Source: Carpediemonas membranifera (lineage: Eukaryota > Fornicata). From it: a DNA stretch of 64,000 nt. Below are positions 11,901 to 23,800 of this stretch, piece by piece. Where the stretch lies: NCBI GenBank assembly GCA_019828565.1, contig JAHDYR010000003.1, positions 620,001 to 684,000 of the forward strand, read 5' to 3'. Numbering within the stretch: the stretch's first letter is position 1; every line of letters starts with the position of its first letter. The notes beneath the pieces are model-generated. The model ran no database searches. It worked only from the letters and a program-made list of their open reading frames with translations, and was not told the origin of the DNA. The position numbers were made by a program, and so were the translations under genes.

Positions 11901-14900
11901 CAGCGAGTGGCCCGCCGACGCCCTTCTCGAGGTCGGCACGCGCTTCATGCAGGACGTCTCCCTCACTGAGTCAGTCAAGGAGGCTATTGTCAAGGTGTTT
12001 GTCACCATACAGTCAAGCGTCCTCGAGATCTCGGCCCGGATGATGGAGGAACGCCGGCGTAAGAACTATGTCACGCCTACTAACTACCTCGAGCTGGTCA
12101 GCGGATACAAGGAGATGCTCGACATGAAACGGAAGGAAATCGGGTCGCAGCACAAGAAGCTGCAGGGCGGCGTCCACAAGCTCGTCGAGACACGTGAGAC
12201 TGTCGAGCGCATGTCGGTCGAGCTCGCTGAGAAGAAGGTTCTCGTCGCCAAGGCCCAGAAGGAGTGCGAGGAGCTTCTCGTAGTCATCGTCCAGGAGCGC
12301 CGTGTCGCCGATGAGCGGAACAAGCACGTCGCCGCTGAGAGCCAGAAGCTCGCCGTTGAAGAGGCCGAGCTGCAGGCCGTCGCCGATGACGCCCAGGCAG
12401 ACCTCGACAAGGCGATTCCCGCCCTCGAGGCCGCCGAGGAGGCGCTCAAGTCCCTCAACAAGAAGGACATCGCCGAGATCAAGGCCTTCGCCCGCCCCCC
12501 GCCCCTCGTCGAGAAGGTCCTCGCCGCCGTGATGATCCTGAGGAAATCCGAACCGACTTGGGCCGAGTCGAAGAAGCAAATCTCGGACCCCAACTTCCTG
12601 TCTGAGCTCATCAACTACCCCAAGGACAGCATCAGCGACGGTATGATCAAGAAACTGTCTAAGTACATCGCCGATAAGGAGTTCCAGCCGGACGTTGTCG
12701 GCAAGGTCTCGTTCGCGTCCAAGTCTCTCTGTCAGTGGGTCTTGGCCATGCAGACGTACGCACGCATCGCCAAGGTCGTCGCCCCCAAGAAGGCCGCCGT
12801 CGCTGCCGCCTCGGATGCCCTTGACTCCAAGAAGAAGGCCCTCAAGAAGGCTCAAGCTGAGCTCGAGGAGATCCAGGCAAAGCTCGCCGAGCTCAAGACG
12901 AAGTATGACACCTCCGTCGGCGAGAAGGAGCGCCTCAGGGCAGAGAACGAGCAGCTCGAGATCAAGCTCGACCGTGCGGGCAAGCTTGTCGAGGGGCTGG
13001 CCGGCGAGAAGACGCGGTGGGAGAAGTCTATCGTCAAGCTCGAGGAGCAGCTCGTCAACCTGCCCGGCGATTGTGTCCTGGCGACGGCGTTCCTATCGTA
13101 CTGCGGTCCCTTCAGCGGGGAGTACCGCGAGGATCTCGTCAAGAGGTCATGGGTGCCCGAGATCAAGCGGCTCGAGATACCCGTCTCAGACGACTTCAGT
13201 CTTGTGTCCTTCCTCGCATCCCCGTCGGACGTCCGCAACTGGCAGATCCAGGGGCTTCCCAGCGACGACTTCTCCACCGAGAACGGCCTCCTCATCACCA
13301 CCGGCCGCCGCTGGCCTCTCATGATCGATCCGCAGCGGCAGGCCAACCGATTCATCAAGAACCTGTACCGGGACACCAACCTGAAGGTGGTCGACCTCAA
13401 GTCCGAAACGTTCCTTCGAGATATCGTCAACAGCGTCAAGATGGGAACCCCCACGCTTCTCCAGGACGTCGGCGAGGAGCTCGACCCCGCACTTGATCCC
13501 CTGCTGAACAAGAACGTCAAGAAGGAGGGCGGTCGCACGATTATCAAGATCGGCGACGAGGACGTCGACTTCAACCCCAACTTCAAGTTCTTCATCACGA
13601 CAAGAATTGAGAACCCCGCCTACTCGCCTGAGATCAGCACTAAGGTCACCCTGGTGAACTTTACGATCCGGGAGGAGGGCCTCAAGAACCAACTGCTCGG
13701 CCTCGTCGTCCAGAAGGAGCGCCCCGACCTCGAGGAGCAGAAGAACTCCATCGTTGTCTCAATGGCCGCCATGACGAAGCGCGTCGAAGAGCTCGAGGAC
13801 GTCATCCTCGGCCTCCTGTCGTCCGCTTCGGGCTCCCTGCTTGACGACGAGCAACTGGTGAACGCTCTGCAGTCATCCAAGGCCACGTCGGCCGAGATCC
13901 AGGAGCAGATGCTCGTGTCCGAGAAGACCGAGAAGAAGATCGACAAGGCCCGCCAGGCGTACGAGCCCGCCGCCCGGAGAGCGGCGCAGCTGTTCTTCGT
14001 GCTGAACGACATCGGGCAGGTCGACACAATGTACCAATTCGCCCTCGACGCCTACATCAAGCTGTACGCCATCAGCCTCCAGAACAGCCCTCGGGCAGAC
14101 GACGTCGAGCAGCGCATCGAGAACCTCAACTCATTCCACACGTACGCAACGTACAGGTTCGCCTGCCGGGGTCTGTTCGAGCGGCATAAGCTTCTACTGG
14201 CCTTCCAGATGTGCGTCAAGATCCTCCAGGGCTACGGCAAGATCGACCAAGAGGACTACCAGTTCTTCCTCAGGGGCGGCGTCGTCCTCGACAAGGAGGA
14301 CCAGCCGCCGAACCCAGCGCCCGAGTGGCTCCCCAATAGCGTCTGGGACAACCTGACCGAGCTCGACAAGCTCGAGTCGTTCAAGAACATCCTGCCGCAT
14401 GTGGAGCAGCACCTCGATCAGTGGAAGAAGTACTACACGGCCAACAGCCCTGAGACGACGCCCCTGCCCGGCGACTGGGACTCCCGGTCCGACGAGCTCA
14501 AGCGCATGGTCATCCTTCGCTGCCTCCGCCCCGACCGCGTGCTCTTCGCCGTCCGTTCGTTCATCGTGAACAACCTCGGCCAGCAGTTCACGGAGCCCCC
14601 GCCGTTCGACCTGCAGGCGACGTACAACGACTCGACGCCCACCACGCCCCTAGTCTTCATCCTGTCTGCGGGTGTGGATCCCATGGCCCTGCTCAAGCAG
14701 TTCGCCGCCACCCGAAACATGACGGACAAGCTGTTCACGGTCTCCCTTGGCCAAGGTCAGGCGCCCATTGCCAAGCGCCTCATCGAGGAGGGTGCCCGCG
14801 ACGGTAACTGGGTACTCCTCAGCAAGTTTGTAACCCTCTCTCTTATTATTACACAGCTGCCATCTCTCGATCTCATGGCTCCCCGCCCTCGAGAAGATCA

Positions 14901-16471
14901 TCGAGGACCTCGCCACGAAGGAGGATCTCCACAAGGGCTTCCGTCTGTGGCTGTCGTCGGACCCCCACCCCAAGTTCCCCATCGGCATCCTCCAGGCCGC
15001 CGTGAAGATGACGACCGAGGCCCCCAGCGGCCTCAGGGCCAACATCCTGCGACTCTACACGAACATGGGCACGGACGCCCTGGACCGGTGCAAGGCAGAC
15101 CCCTCAAAGGACGCCGCGTACCGCAAGCTGCTGTTCTCCCTCTGCTACTTCCACTCGCTGCTCATTGAGAGGAAGAAGTTCCGCTCCCTGGGCTTTGCCG
15201 TCATGTACGATTTTAACGACTCCGACTTCGACATCTGCGCCAACCTGCTTGGCCTCTACATCAACGAGTACACTGAGATCCCGTGGTCCGCGGTAAAATA
15301 CCTCACCGCCGAGGCCAACTACGGCGGCCGGGTCACCGACGACTGGGACCGTAAGCTGCTCAATGTCTACATGGATCAGCTCTACAACGACGACGTCATC
15401 GAGCAGCAGAACTACCGACTGTCCTCTCTGACGACCTACTTCGTCCCCGAGCCCGGCAACCTCAAGACGTACAAGGAGTACATCCAGACGCTGCCCTCCG
15501 TGGATCACCCCGAGGCCTTCGGACAGCACCCCAACGCAGATATCGCGTCCCAGATCGAGGAGACCAACATGCTGCTGAGCACTATCGTCTCGCTCCAGCC
15601 CCGCCTCGCCCAGAAGGGCGCCCGGTCTCGTGAGTCCATCATCCAGAGCATGTGCGTCGACCTGCTCGAGAAGATCCCCGAAGACCTCGTCGTCCGCCAG
15701 CAGGACATCGACAACGCAACCGAGCTGACCCAGCCACTCGTCACCGTGCTGAGGCAGGAGGTCGACCGCTACAACTCCCTCCTCAGGGTAATGAGGGTGC
15801 ACCTTAAGGACGTCCAGCTCGGTCTGGCCGGCCTCGTCGCCATGTCAGCTGAGCTCGAGAACGTCGCCACCTGTATGTTTGAGAACCGCGTGCCCGACCC
15901 ATGGGGGTCAACTTTCAACTCGAAGCTGTCCCTTGCGCCATGGGTCATCGACCTCATCAACCGTGTCGCCCAGCTCGAGGAGTGGTCGAACAACGGCCCC
16001 CCGCCCGTGACTTGGGTCGGCGGACTCACCTTCCCGACGGCATTCTTCACCGCCCTCTTGCAGCAGGCCTCGCGTAAGCTGCACGTCGGAATCGACACCC
16101 TCGCGTGGCAGTTCACTGTGACAAAGACGGTCGAGTGGCAACGTGAGATCAAACGCTCGCCCGACATTGGCGAGGGTGCCTACATCAGCGGCCTCTACCT
16201 CGAGGGCGCCGCCTGGGATATTGACCGTGGCGTCATCCGCGAGAGCCAGCCCATGGAGCTGACGTGCCCTTTGCCTGTCGTCCACTTCAGGCCGGTGGAG
16301 GCCCGTAAGAAGAAGGTCGAGTCTGTGCACGAGACGCCCTGTTACTACTACCCCATCAGGACGGGAAGCAGGGAACGGCCGAGCTACATGCTCACGGTCG
16401 ACCTCACCACTGAGAAGCCGACCGAGCACTGGACAAAGCGCGGCGTGGCACTGCTGATGAACCTGGGTTGA
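2982..16471 (+). CDS. DNAH2: axonemal inner-arm dynein heavy chain, DNAH2-like (I1/f beta type)
   Basis: Spliced from exons 2982-9014, 9043-14825 and 14857-16471 into 4476 residues, normal length for an axonemal dynein heavy chain. The P-loops are AAA1 GPAGTGKT (~1843), AAA2 GNTGAGKS (~2124), AAA3 GATGTGKT (~2459) and AAA4 GVGGSGRQ (~2808). The stalk coiled coil with its microtubule-binding tip follows at ~3000-3290, then AAA5, AAA6 and a long C-terminal cap. From memory of the family the closest match is DNAH2: phrases such as LYETKNARH, ADEKPDQKWI, LGTPENGLDPAD and NYVTPTNYLELVSGYK fit it better than outer-arm or single-headed inner-arm chains. It would be one of the two motors of the two-headed I1/f arm. 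Both introns restore highly conserved text (the joins give KQCHYDFGLRA and LLSNCHLSISW), so the splicing is well supported. Confidence 0.93.
9015..9042 (+). other. 28-nt intron in dynein heavy chain (phase 0)
   Basis: GTATGT donor and TTACCCAG acceptor. Removing it joins SKQC to HYDFGLRA, the conserved text after AAA1 in axonemal dyneins. Without removal the frame is lost. Confidence 0.92.
14826..14856 (+). other. 31-nt intron in dynein heavy chain (phase 2)
   Basis: GTTTGT donor, TTACACAG acceptor. Removal gives GNWVLLSNCHLSISWLP, the near-invariant dynein AAA6 text. The frame is lost without it. Confidence 0.93.
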
Positions 16472-16766
16472 GATCATAAATGTGATATTGTGGGTGGATT
16501 ACGTGCAGGGTCGGACTGCAGCGGCTGGAGCATTCGATCTCCCATATTGGGGGAAAACGAGATCATGCAAGTATTTATCATCGGATTCCTGGATCTGCGG
16601 GCCGAAATCGACGGAGATTATCTCACGCGACGACGGCAAGCAATGGCTGGTGGTGATCTCGCACTCCAACATCAAGCGTCTTCGCTCGGGTGACCCGATC
16701 CAATTCACTGGTCAGCGCAGGCTATAGAATGTTGCTTTTCGAGAAATTAGCTGCCCGAAGGGTCGA
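16472..16766. other. intergenic with an unsupported small ORF
   Basis: 295 bases after the dynein stop. A CATAAATG motif lies just downstream of the stop, as after many genes here. A plus-strand frame of ~81 codons (16482-16727) is open, but it has no recognised domain and no strong codon bias, so I do not call it a gene. Confidence 0.4.
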
Positions 16767-17712
16767 TCAGTTCGTAGTCTTCAAATGCGGTGGGTCCCAT
16801 TCTTCAGTGACCCAGACCTTGCGCATACGTTCTCTAAGAAAAAGGATGTGACAATAGCGGTGACCCTCACAACCATGTGGGGGGTGGGTGTGAGGCGGAT
16901 GCCATTTCAAACGAATCCTACTAAGCTGGCCCGGCTGATTGTCACGGCGATGCTCAATAGTCTCATAACCTACTTTTATGGACAGGCCCGGACGGATGTT
17001 GTTGCCGAGCGTGGATTGGATGCAGACATCCTCGAATTCTGGCGATTTTGTGGAGTGCCACAACTTGGCAGCCTTGTCATCAGATCCAGAGAGCAGGGTC
17101 GACCCGCCCGGATAAAAAACTGTGTTCAAAAGATAGGCATTGTACCCAATTGGCATGACACCTGAGCGTCTTGAAGCACTCGCCGCTGCTGACCCTCCAG
17201 AGCTTCATGGTGCGGTCAGACGTAAAGGCGAAAAGGGTCCTGCCGTCGAGTGAGAGGCGACGGTGTAAATCGAACTCGTGTTGCCCTTGAGGACGACGAC
17301 ACACTCCCAGGTCCTGGTGTCCCAGAGCTGACAGTGTTGTCGACGACCCAGTGGCCAGCAGAACGCCCGTCCTAGGAAAAGGCGAGACTGGCTTCATCTT
17401 CGGTGTGCCTCTTGAGCGTCTTTACGAATCTTCCAGGATTCTTCCACAGCTTAATCTTGCGGCCCCACCCACCGGGCTGATGGTCGACCCGACGGGAACA
17501 GCGACACAAAAAAAACGTCCATATTGCTCTGTCGTTTTTGTGCACACGCCGTGCTTGTCCCACAGCATGATCGTCCCATCGTCAGATCCAGTGACCATGG
17601 TGCCGTCAGAGAGGAAGGCGACGCTGGACACCCAGTTGGTGTGACCCATCGTCTGGATGCATTCAGTCATCCTCGCATTCCAGGCAGCGAGCAGATCGGC
17701 CGAAGCTATCAC
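16767..17712 (-). pseudogene. decayed WD40-repeat gene
   Basis: The minus strand holds recognisable WD40 repeats scattered over three reading frames. 17712-17422 has GHTNWVSSVAFLSDGTMVTGSDDGTIMLWD. 17563-17372 has RKIKLWKNPGRFVKTLKRH. ~17340-17270 has QLWDTRTWECVVVLKG in another frame. 17290-17170 has LDGRTLFAFTSDRTMKLWRVSSGECFKTL. 17156-16767 has GGSTLLSGSDDKAAKLW before the text degenerates. At least three frame changes are needed, and the gaps are too short for even this genome's 28-nt introns, so it reads as a broken gene. It lies antisense and directly upstream of the giant gene at 17802. Confidence 0.8.
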
Positions 17713-17801
17713 GACTACCCAAGCCGACTAGTCGTTGCATCGCACCCTGCCCTTTGTTCAGCGACTCCGTCCAGTTTCTCGACATTTCACAACACGTTCC
17801 A

Positions 17802-20800
17802 ATGACAAACGTTCCAGGCGATTCCGTCGAGCTGCTGGAACGATGGATTCTCTCTCGAGCAACACTTGATCGCGAGAATGACGCTCAACTCGCGAAAGTG
17901 CTCGAAACAGTCCCACCAAATGAGCCGATGCACGCCTTCATCAGAATCCTGACCGAGCAACTGAAATCGGGCTCTAAGACCCAGTCTAGCAAGGAGAAGC
18001 AGCTGATGAAGGACGCTGTGGCGAAGTTCGGCCGTGATAATCCTCTCATCGTCATTCTCTCGCGGCGAAGACTGCTCCTCTCCTTCGACTCTGGCTCCCA
18101 CGAGGACCAGGACGCGCTGCTTGCCCAGCTCACCAGCGACCTCCAGCTTGAGACACGAATGGCCGCCTTCAAGGAGCCCCTTGCCGCGAGGACGGACGCC
18201 CTCCCCTCTGCCGTCACAGCGCCAGCGCCCCTCGCCGCCTTCGAGGAGGAGCTGAAGAAGGACCCCGAGAACTGCGTCATATCCGACCTCGCGGCCAACT
18301 GGGTCTTGTCCGACGTCTCCAGGCTCAAGCTCCTCTCCCGTCGCAGAGTTGGCGTCCTGCTTGATTCGGCCCGCGATATAGCAACCGCACCACATGTGCT
18401 GGACGCTATTGTCTATGCCAAGGGAGACAAGAAAGCAATGGGTGACTTCAACGTCGAGTCGAGCCTCTCGGTTGAGCAGCTCGAGGAGTACGCCCGGATG
18501 TGCCCGGAGGTGACCCACTTCGCCGCCTACCACCAGGCCATGTTGGCGTCCATGGCACCAGATGTTCCTACCGGGGGCGAGGACGCCTTTGCAGACGAGA
18601 TTGAGTCGTATCACAACGAGATCTGGAGATACGCCGAATCTAAAATCCCAGCCCAACTCCAGGGGGTCAAGCTCGGTCTCCAGCTCGCAGTGCTCGGCTT
18701 CTTCGTCTCCAAGGGCAAGGAGGCCGAGCCCGCCGTCCTTGACAAGATCCACTCCCTCCTGACCACCACGGACCTCGCGCTGGACCTCTTCAATCCTCTC
18801 CAGAACGCCGGAAACAGCAGGCAGAGTCGCATTGAAGTCGACACCAACAGCATTAGTCTCCGGCTTCTGCCCCCCTTCAATCTCCGGCCCCTTGTTGTCA
18901 CGCTCCTCACTACCGCTGTGGTTCACAGAGGACCTGACACGTATCGCGCGAAGATTCGGTCCAGTGTAATTGACTCAATCGTGGCCGAGCAGGCCATCCT
19001 CACTGGCGGCGATGTGACCTCTGCCGCGGAGATTCTGGGCCACGCCAAGGTCCGCGAGATCACCACCAGGGTCGAGCTCGAGGTCAGGCCGATCCAGAGG
19101 TGGAGGCCGGGCGATGACGTCACACTCGAGGTCGATGTCAAGAACGTCCCGGAGTTGACGGTCAGAGTCTTTGAGATCAACGCCAAGGCCTACTACGCCT
19201 CGAGGAAGACTGAACTCACAGCCGACGTCGGCCTCGAGGGATTCAAACCGAACTCAACCTCGTCCATCAAGTACTCGAACGCAGCGGCCATCAAGCATCG
19301 CGAGAGGGTCAGCGTCATTCCAAAGGCAGACAGGGGCAGCTACATCATCGAGCTGGTCGGCGGGGGTCTCTCGTGTCGCGTGCTCGCGGTCATAGGGCAC
19401 TACCAGCTCGTCACGGCCCCATCGGTCCACGGCCTGGTTGCCACTGTCATTGACGAGACCGGCAAGGTTGTACATGACGCCATTGTCACTGTCGGCGGCC
19501 GAGAACTCGAGTCCGACTCCGGTGTGACTGTGATCCCCTTCACTACGAGTTCCGTCAGCGCCTCAACACCTGTGATCGCCCACACGAGGGACGGCCCCGC
19601 CTCTCTGACACACTTGACTCTGCCAGTCGAGTCATATCATCTTTCCGGATCTTTCATGGTCCCCCACGGCGCCCTGCTCCCCGGTCACCGTGCCACAGCC
19701 CTGCCCTGCGTCTATCTGACCGTCAACGGCGTCCAGCAGCTGGCCTTGGATCAGATCAACCAGCCGACGATCCGCACCGTCTGCATCGACAGCGAGGGAA
19801 CAGAGGCCGTCCGCGTGGTCAAGCCCGACTTATCCGACCCTGGCCTGGTCGTCGACCTGGCCGTCCCCCCGAACATGCGCTCCGTTGCCATCACCCTGGA
19901 GGGACGCATCAAGGTCATATCGACCGGCAAGTGGCAGAATCTTACACTCACCACGAGTTACGACGTCGCCACGAACTCTGGGTCGACTGACGCGGTCCAG
20001 CCCTTCGTCCGAAAGGACAGCAGCCGCGGCTGGGTGGCTGCCCTCAAGGGCCTGAACGGCGAGGCTGTCGTCGGCGAGCGGGTCTCCGTTTTGATCACTT
20101 CATTTGTCGCCCCCGACTTCCACTGCGAGCTGCAGACGGACGAGCAGGGTGAGATCGCTCTGGGCGATCTAGCCTTGGTTAAGGACGCCACGATCTCATT
20201 CCCAACCCAGCGTGGGTCAGGCAAGTCTGCCTCGCTCACGTTCAACCCGAACCAGCGCCAGTGGATGCCCGAGGGTCTGGTCGTCGCCAAGGAGGGCGAA
20301 GATGTGGCCGTAGCCTTGTCCCAGGACTCCCTCGATGAGCTATCGTCTGTATTCATCGAGAGACTCCGCGAGGGCGTCGTTGTCCGCCGCATCCCCGTCG
20401 CCGTCGAGACCCCCGCCAACACCGTCCTGACTGGCCTGACCGAGGGCTCTTATCGCCTCGTGGTCCGCACTCCGACGGCAGTCTACCACCGGGAGGTCAG
20501 AGTTGTCAAGGCAACCGCCACACTCCCTGGTGAGCGGGCCAGCGTGCTTGTTGGCCGCAGCCGTATCGTGGAAGAGACCCAGGATGATCTCGCAATCGAA
20601 ATTTCCGCCGCCAGATCAGAAGATTCAATCAAGATTGAGGCTATCGCTGCTGGATTCACCGAATCTACCGTGATCCACGTCACGGTCGACCCCATTCTCC
20701 CCCGCTGGCTGCCCGAGACCCTCGTCCACCCCCACGTCCCAGCCCCGGCCCAGACGATGCCCGCCTACCCCATGGCCCAGGTCAGGAACGCCATGCCGCT

Positions 20801-23800
20801 GTCGAAGGAGACTCTTTATGTCCTCAACCGGCAAGCTCAGACGGCAAGGCACGGGGTGTCTCTACCACAGCCCGAGCTCCTCGTGGTGGAGAAGGAAGCT
20901 AAGGCCGACGAGCCGCAGGACTTGAAGATGGCTGGGTTAGCTGAGACGAGGAAGCCAATAGCCAGAACTGCCCATCTCTCGCGAGAGGAGAAGCCTCGTG
21001 CGTTCGGCTTCGGCATCGGTCTGAACAGCAGACCTGGCCGGGCCGGGTCAGCCTCCGACGGGGTCCTTCCCGCCTCCTTTGCCGACCCCACCTCCGTCTC
21101 CTTCTTCGTGCCCGTCGGTGAGGACGGGTCCGCTTCCATCACCCTTCCCGCACCTCTCTCCCACGGCTGCGTAACTGCCATAGCTACCGACTCGGGCAGA
21201 GTCGCGACTGCAAGGACTTGGGTTGACTCGACTCCAATCGCCCATGACACGCGATACACGACGCGATACAGTGCCGAGACCTCTCTCGTTGCCGGTCGGG
21301 ACGCATCTCTGCTTGGTCCCGGGTATCTCAGCGAATACACCGTCCAGGACGCAGCGGGAGCCTCCACAGCGACTTACAGCAGTCTGGCCAAGGTCCACGC
21401 GCTCTTTAGCGCCCTGTCCGGCGACACCCGTCTGGATAAGTTCTCCTTCTTGCTGGACTGGGATTCAATGTCTGACGCCGCCAAGCTCGCCAAGTACAGC
21501 GAGTTCGCCTGCCACGAGCTGGCTTTCTTCATTTACATGAGGGACAGACCTCTGTTTAACCAGCATATATACCCGTTCCTGTGCTGCAAACTCGAGCCGA
21601 CCTTCGTCGACCTCTTCCTCGTCGGGGCGGACCTCTTCCCCTTCCTCGCCCGTAAGAACACCCTCAACCACTTCGAGCTGATCCTCCTCGCCTGGTGGTG
21701 CAAGGACCATGACCGGCAGGCCAGTGCGGACGCCATCATCGCGCAGGTCAGCCGGACTGGGCCCCAGTCTGTGTCGGCGAGTGACATCAACAGGGCCTTC
21801 AACTATGTATTCACATCAACTGATGAAGACGAAGAGGAGGAGGAAGAAGAAGTAGAAAGTCCCCCCGAACCGAGCTTCCACTCCGAGGGCAGTGTGTCCG
21901 AGAGCGACCTCAGCTCAGACGACGAGTGCGATGACACGCTCTTGAACTCGTTCGGCGCCGCCCCCGGCGGACGTGGCGGCGGTGACATATCCGAGCTGAT
22001 GAGCTCCATCACGGAGATGAGTCGGGCGAGCAAACTGTGTGATATGTCGATGAAGTGTGACCTCCTCATGGCCGATGAGGCGGAGTGCGAGAGATTTGCC
22101 GCTCCCAAGGGCAAGAGCAAGAAAATGGCGAGGTCAAGTATGAAGAATGATCGCGCCAAGCCCATGGCGCCAGCCAAGCGCGGGCGAGCGATGGGGAGCC
22201 CTGCTTTCAAGAACAAGGTGGCCCAGGCGAAGCAGCAGCAGGCACCGCTGTTCCGCCAGGTCGAGGCGACAAAGGAGTACGCTGAACACAACTTCTACCT
22301 GACAGACAACAGTCCCGGCCTCGTCGCACCCTCGCTCTTCTGGTCCGACTGGGCCCGCCACATCATCGCCAAGGGGCCAGACGCGCCATTCCTCAGCAAA
22401 CACGTCGCCCTCCCTGCCATGTACGGCACGGCCCCCATCAACGCCATGCTCCTCGCCCTCGCCGTCCTGGGCCTGCCGATCGAGCCCGCTGAGACGGTGG
22501 TCACCATGGAGCGGGTCGGGGGTGCGGTGAGGAAGACGGTTGCTGCGACAGGGCCGACCATCCTGTGGAGAAAGGAGGTCAAGGTCACCAAGGCCGAGCC
22601 TACAAGAGACGATTTGATTATCTCATGGCGTATCACAGATCCTGCCGATATTCGCGACGAGAAACCGGCCACAGTCCCTACATGCGCATCTTTTGTCGCG
22701 GGGCACGTCTACTCCCTCGAGATCGTCGTCACCAACATCGCCCCCAGATCAGCCCACTTCGACCTCCTCTTCCAGCTCCCCAGCGGCACTATTCCTGTGG
22801 CCGACGGGTTGATCTCCAAGACGGAGCACGTGAGCATCGACCAGTATGCCTCGTACACCACCTCGACGGCCTTCTACTTCCCCCACCCCGGGGAGTTCGC
22901 CGCGGTCCCGCCACATACGTCCAAGGGCGACGAGCTTCTCGCGAGGGGCGCAACAATGTCGGCTTTGACAGTCGTTGACCAGTCAACCGAATCTGCCTCT
23001 TGGGGATTCATCGCGAGCCGCGGATCCCTCGAGGACGTCGTCAAGTTCCTGGGCACCTCAGACCTGCGTGGTGTGGACCTCACAGAGGTGTGCTGGCGCT
23101 GCAACGACGCTGATGCGTTTGATTCAATCATCAGCGCTCTCTCTGCCCGCCGCGTTTACTGCGACGAGCTCTGGATGTACTCAGTGAAGCACAACCGCGC
23201 CCCCGCCCTGCGAGCCTTCCTTGCCCGGTCGCCCCTAGCATCCCCAGTCAGGCGCGGGGTCGGGGTTGAATTTACTAGCGGGCTGCTCTCAGTTTATGAT
23301 GACTCGCCCGTCGTCTCCATCAAGCCTATCGTGCCCCCACGAGTCCACGTCGACCCGCAGGCTGCCATACCAGAGAGCATAGCACAGGCATACAGCGCGC
23401 TGCTTGCTAGACTGGTATACACGCCAAGACTAACGCCCACGGACCTGCTGCATCTAGCTTACTTCCTCATACTCGAAGGGAAGGTCGACCTTGCCGAGGA
23501 GGTCTACTCCAACGCCAGCAAGCAGTGGCGCAAGACACATAGAGACGCGCCTGACCTCATATTTGAGGGAAAGCCCGCTCCTGTGGCGTTCAAGTGCGAC
23601 GTCAGCGGCGAGATCATCACCGGCAAGCGGTACGCGTCCCTCGTCGCCCCCGGCAAGGATGTCGCCAGGTCTCACCGCAAGGAGGGTGCTAGCGGCGCAT
23701 CCATGCCCTTGCCGACGATGGAAGGGCTGCCGCACTACCCCTTCATCGAGGTCGAGCCCTACCGCGGGCTGCCCGGCGAGATCCAGTTCGATTATCTCGG

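Noticed and set aside
16482-16727. 81-codon plus-strand frame after the dynein gene
   Set aside because: No family match, weak codon bias and equal-length frames on other strands over the same bases.
17754-17801. Start of the giant gene at 17754
   Set aside because: That codon is TTG; the first in-frame ATG is at 17802.
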